Below are positions 5,552 to 5,979 of a stretch of 5,979 nt of DNA, one piece after another. The DNA lies in the NCBI GenBank assembly GCA_021199135.1, contig JAJQIQ010000081.1, positions 1 through 5,979 of the forward strand. The letters are read 5' to 3'. The translations under genes were made by a program, and so were the position numbers. The stretch's first letter is position 1; each line of letters begins with the position of its first letter. The stretch is from Clostridiales bacterium. GTDB taxonomy: Bacteria; Bacillota; Clostridia; Lachnospirales; Lachnospiraceae. Below the pieces are notes generated by a model, which was not told the origin of the DNA, searched no databases, and saw nothing but the letters and a program-made list of their open reading frames with translations.

Positions 5552-5979
5552 ATGATAAAGAGAATAATCAGTATCGAAGCGGGGGTTTGGTGGACTAAAG
5601 TCGCTGTCGCGGACTACCGCAAGAAGAAGGACATGCATGTCTACCAAGCGTTTATGTTCAAGACGCCGGAGCATGCGATCGAGGACGGCTACATCCGTGA
5701 CAAGGAGGAGTTTGGCAGGGCGCTGCGCGATGAGCTGAACAAGCGCCGCATCGAGGAGAAGGACGTCATCTTCACGCTCTCCTCTTCGAAGGTCGTGACG
5801 CGTGAGGTCACGATCCCGTTCGTCAAAGACGACAAGATCGAGGGAATCATAAACGCGCAGGTGCGCGATTACTTCCCGATGGACGTCAGCAACTACACGA
5901 TCAGCCACAGCAAGATGGACGTCTACGAGGAGGACGGCAAGAAGCAGATAAAGCTTCTCCTCATCGCGATTCCCGACAA
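5552..5979 (+). CDS. pilM: PilM, type IV pilus assembly platform ATPase-fold protein (3'-partial)
   Basis: The frame runs open from ATG 5552 to the right edge, giving 142 whole codons of a protein usually about 350 residues long. PilM is a cytoplasmic actin-like protein that binds the N-terminal tail of PilN and links the pilus motors to the inner-membrane platform. The N-terminus, MIKRIISIEAGVWWTKVAV, is at the place of the ASKHA phosphate-1 loop, with Glu9 where many PilM proteins have Asp. Further along, EDGYIRDKEEF (about 45-55), VIFTLSSSKVVTREVTIPF (about 72-90), and QVRDYFPMDVSNYTISHSK (about 103-121) are strongly PilM-like. The remaining actin-fold motifs lie outside the window. It has its own AAGGAG site and a putative promoter, so it probably starts a pilus transcription unit continuing to the right, while gene order ties it to the upstream prepilin peptidase. 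Confidence 0.88.
   Translation, partial: MIKRIISIEAGVWWTKVAVADYRKKKDMHVYQAFMFKTPEHAIEDGYIRDKEEFGRALRDELNKRRIEEKDVIFTLSSSKVVTREVTIPFVKDDKIEGIINAQVRDYFPMDVSNYTISHSKMDVYEEDGKKQIKLLLIAIPD

Noticed and set aside
5520..5555. Possible 11-residue leader peptide (GTG 5520 to TGA 5553-5555) overlapping the pilM start
   Set aside because: The coupling to pilM through ATGA is attractive, but the GTG has only AGGTGG almost touching it as a ribosome site, and such a short frame is easily found by chance.

Overview
The window looks like a chromosomal piece of a GC-rich member of the Clostridia, most likely Lachnospiraceae. Three things point there: purine-rich Shine-Dalgarno sites of Firmicutes type, short very AT-rich gaps between GC-rich genes, and proteins that resemble the Lachnospiraceae families DUF5717 and DUF5716 next to Gram-positive type IV pilus genes. 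All genes lie on the + strand and coding density is very high. There are no RNA genes, insertion sequences or CRISPR arrays, and no gene-free stretch longer than about 120 bases.

Layout. Bases 1-1259 hold the C-terminal part of a larger DUF5717-like helical-repeat protein that starts outside the window. After a 69-base AT-rich gap comes a DUF5716-like protein (1329-2603), whose N-terminal part follows the Hsp70/actin (ASKHA) fold but with its phosphate loops replaced. Fourteen bases later is a TPR-containing protein (2618-3424). Three bases after that is a charged coiled-coil protein with a two-helix membrane hairpin (3428-4633). A 37-base AT-rich gap leads to a complete prepilin peptidase (4671-5432). 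A 119-base gap with a good extended -10 promoter, a 9-base direct repeat and a small inverted repeat precedes pilM (5552 onward), which runs off the right edge.

How the genes may work together. Prepilin peptidase and PilM are recognisable type IV pilus components: the first processes pilins at the membrane, the second is the cytoplasmic actin-like member of the inner-membrane assembly platform. The four genes to the left form a tightly packed unit with no known function: a solenoid protein, an apparently degenerate Hsp70-like protein, a TPR adaptor and a membrane-anchored coiled-coil protein. This composition suggests a cytoplasmic or membrane-associated scaffold or chaperone-like complex. 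A link to pilus assembly is an inference from gene order only. The main points for follow-up are the pseudo-ATPase signature of the DUF5716-like protein, the four-gene unit as a possible undescribed complex, and the sharply bounded AT-rich islands that recur between and inside these GC-rich genes.
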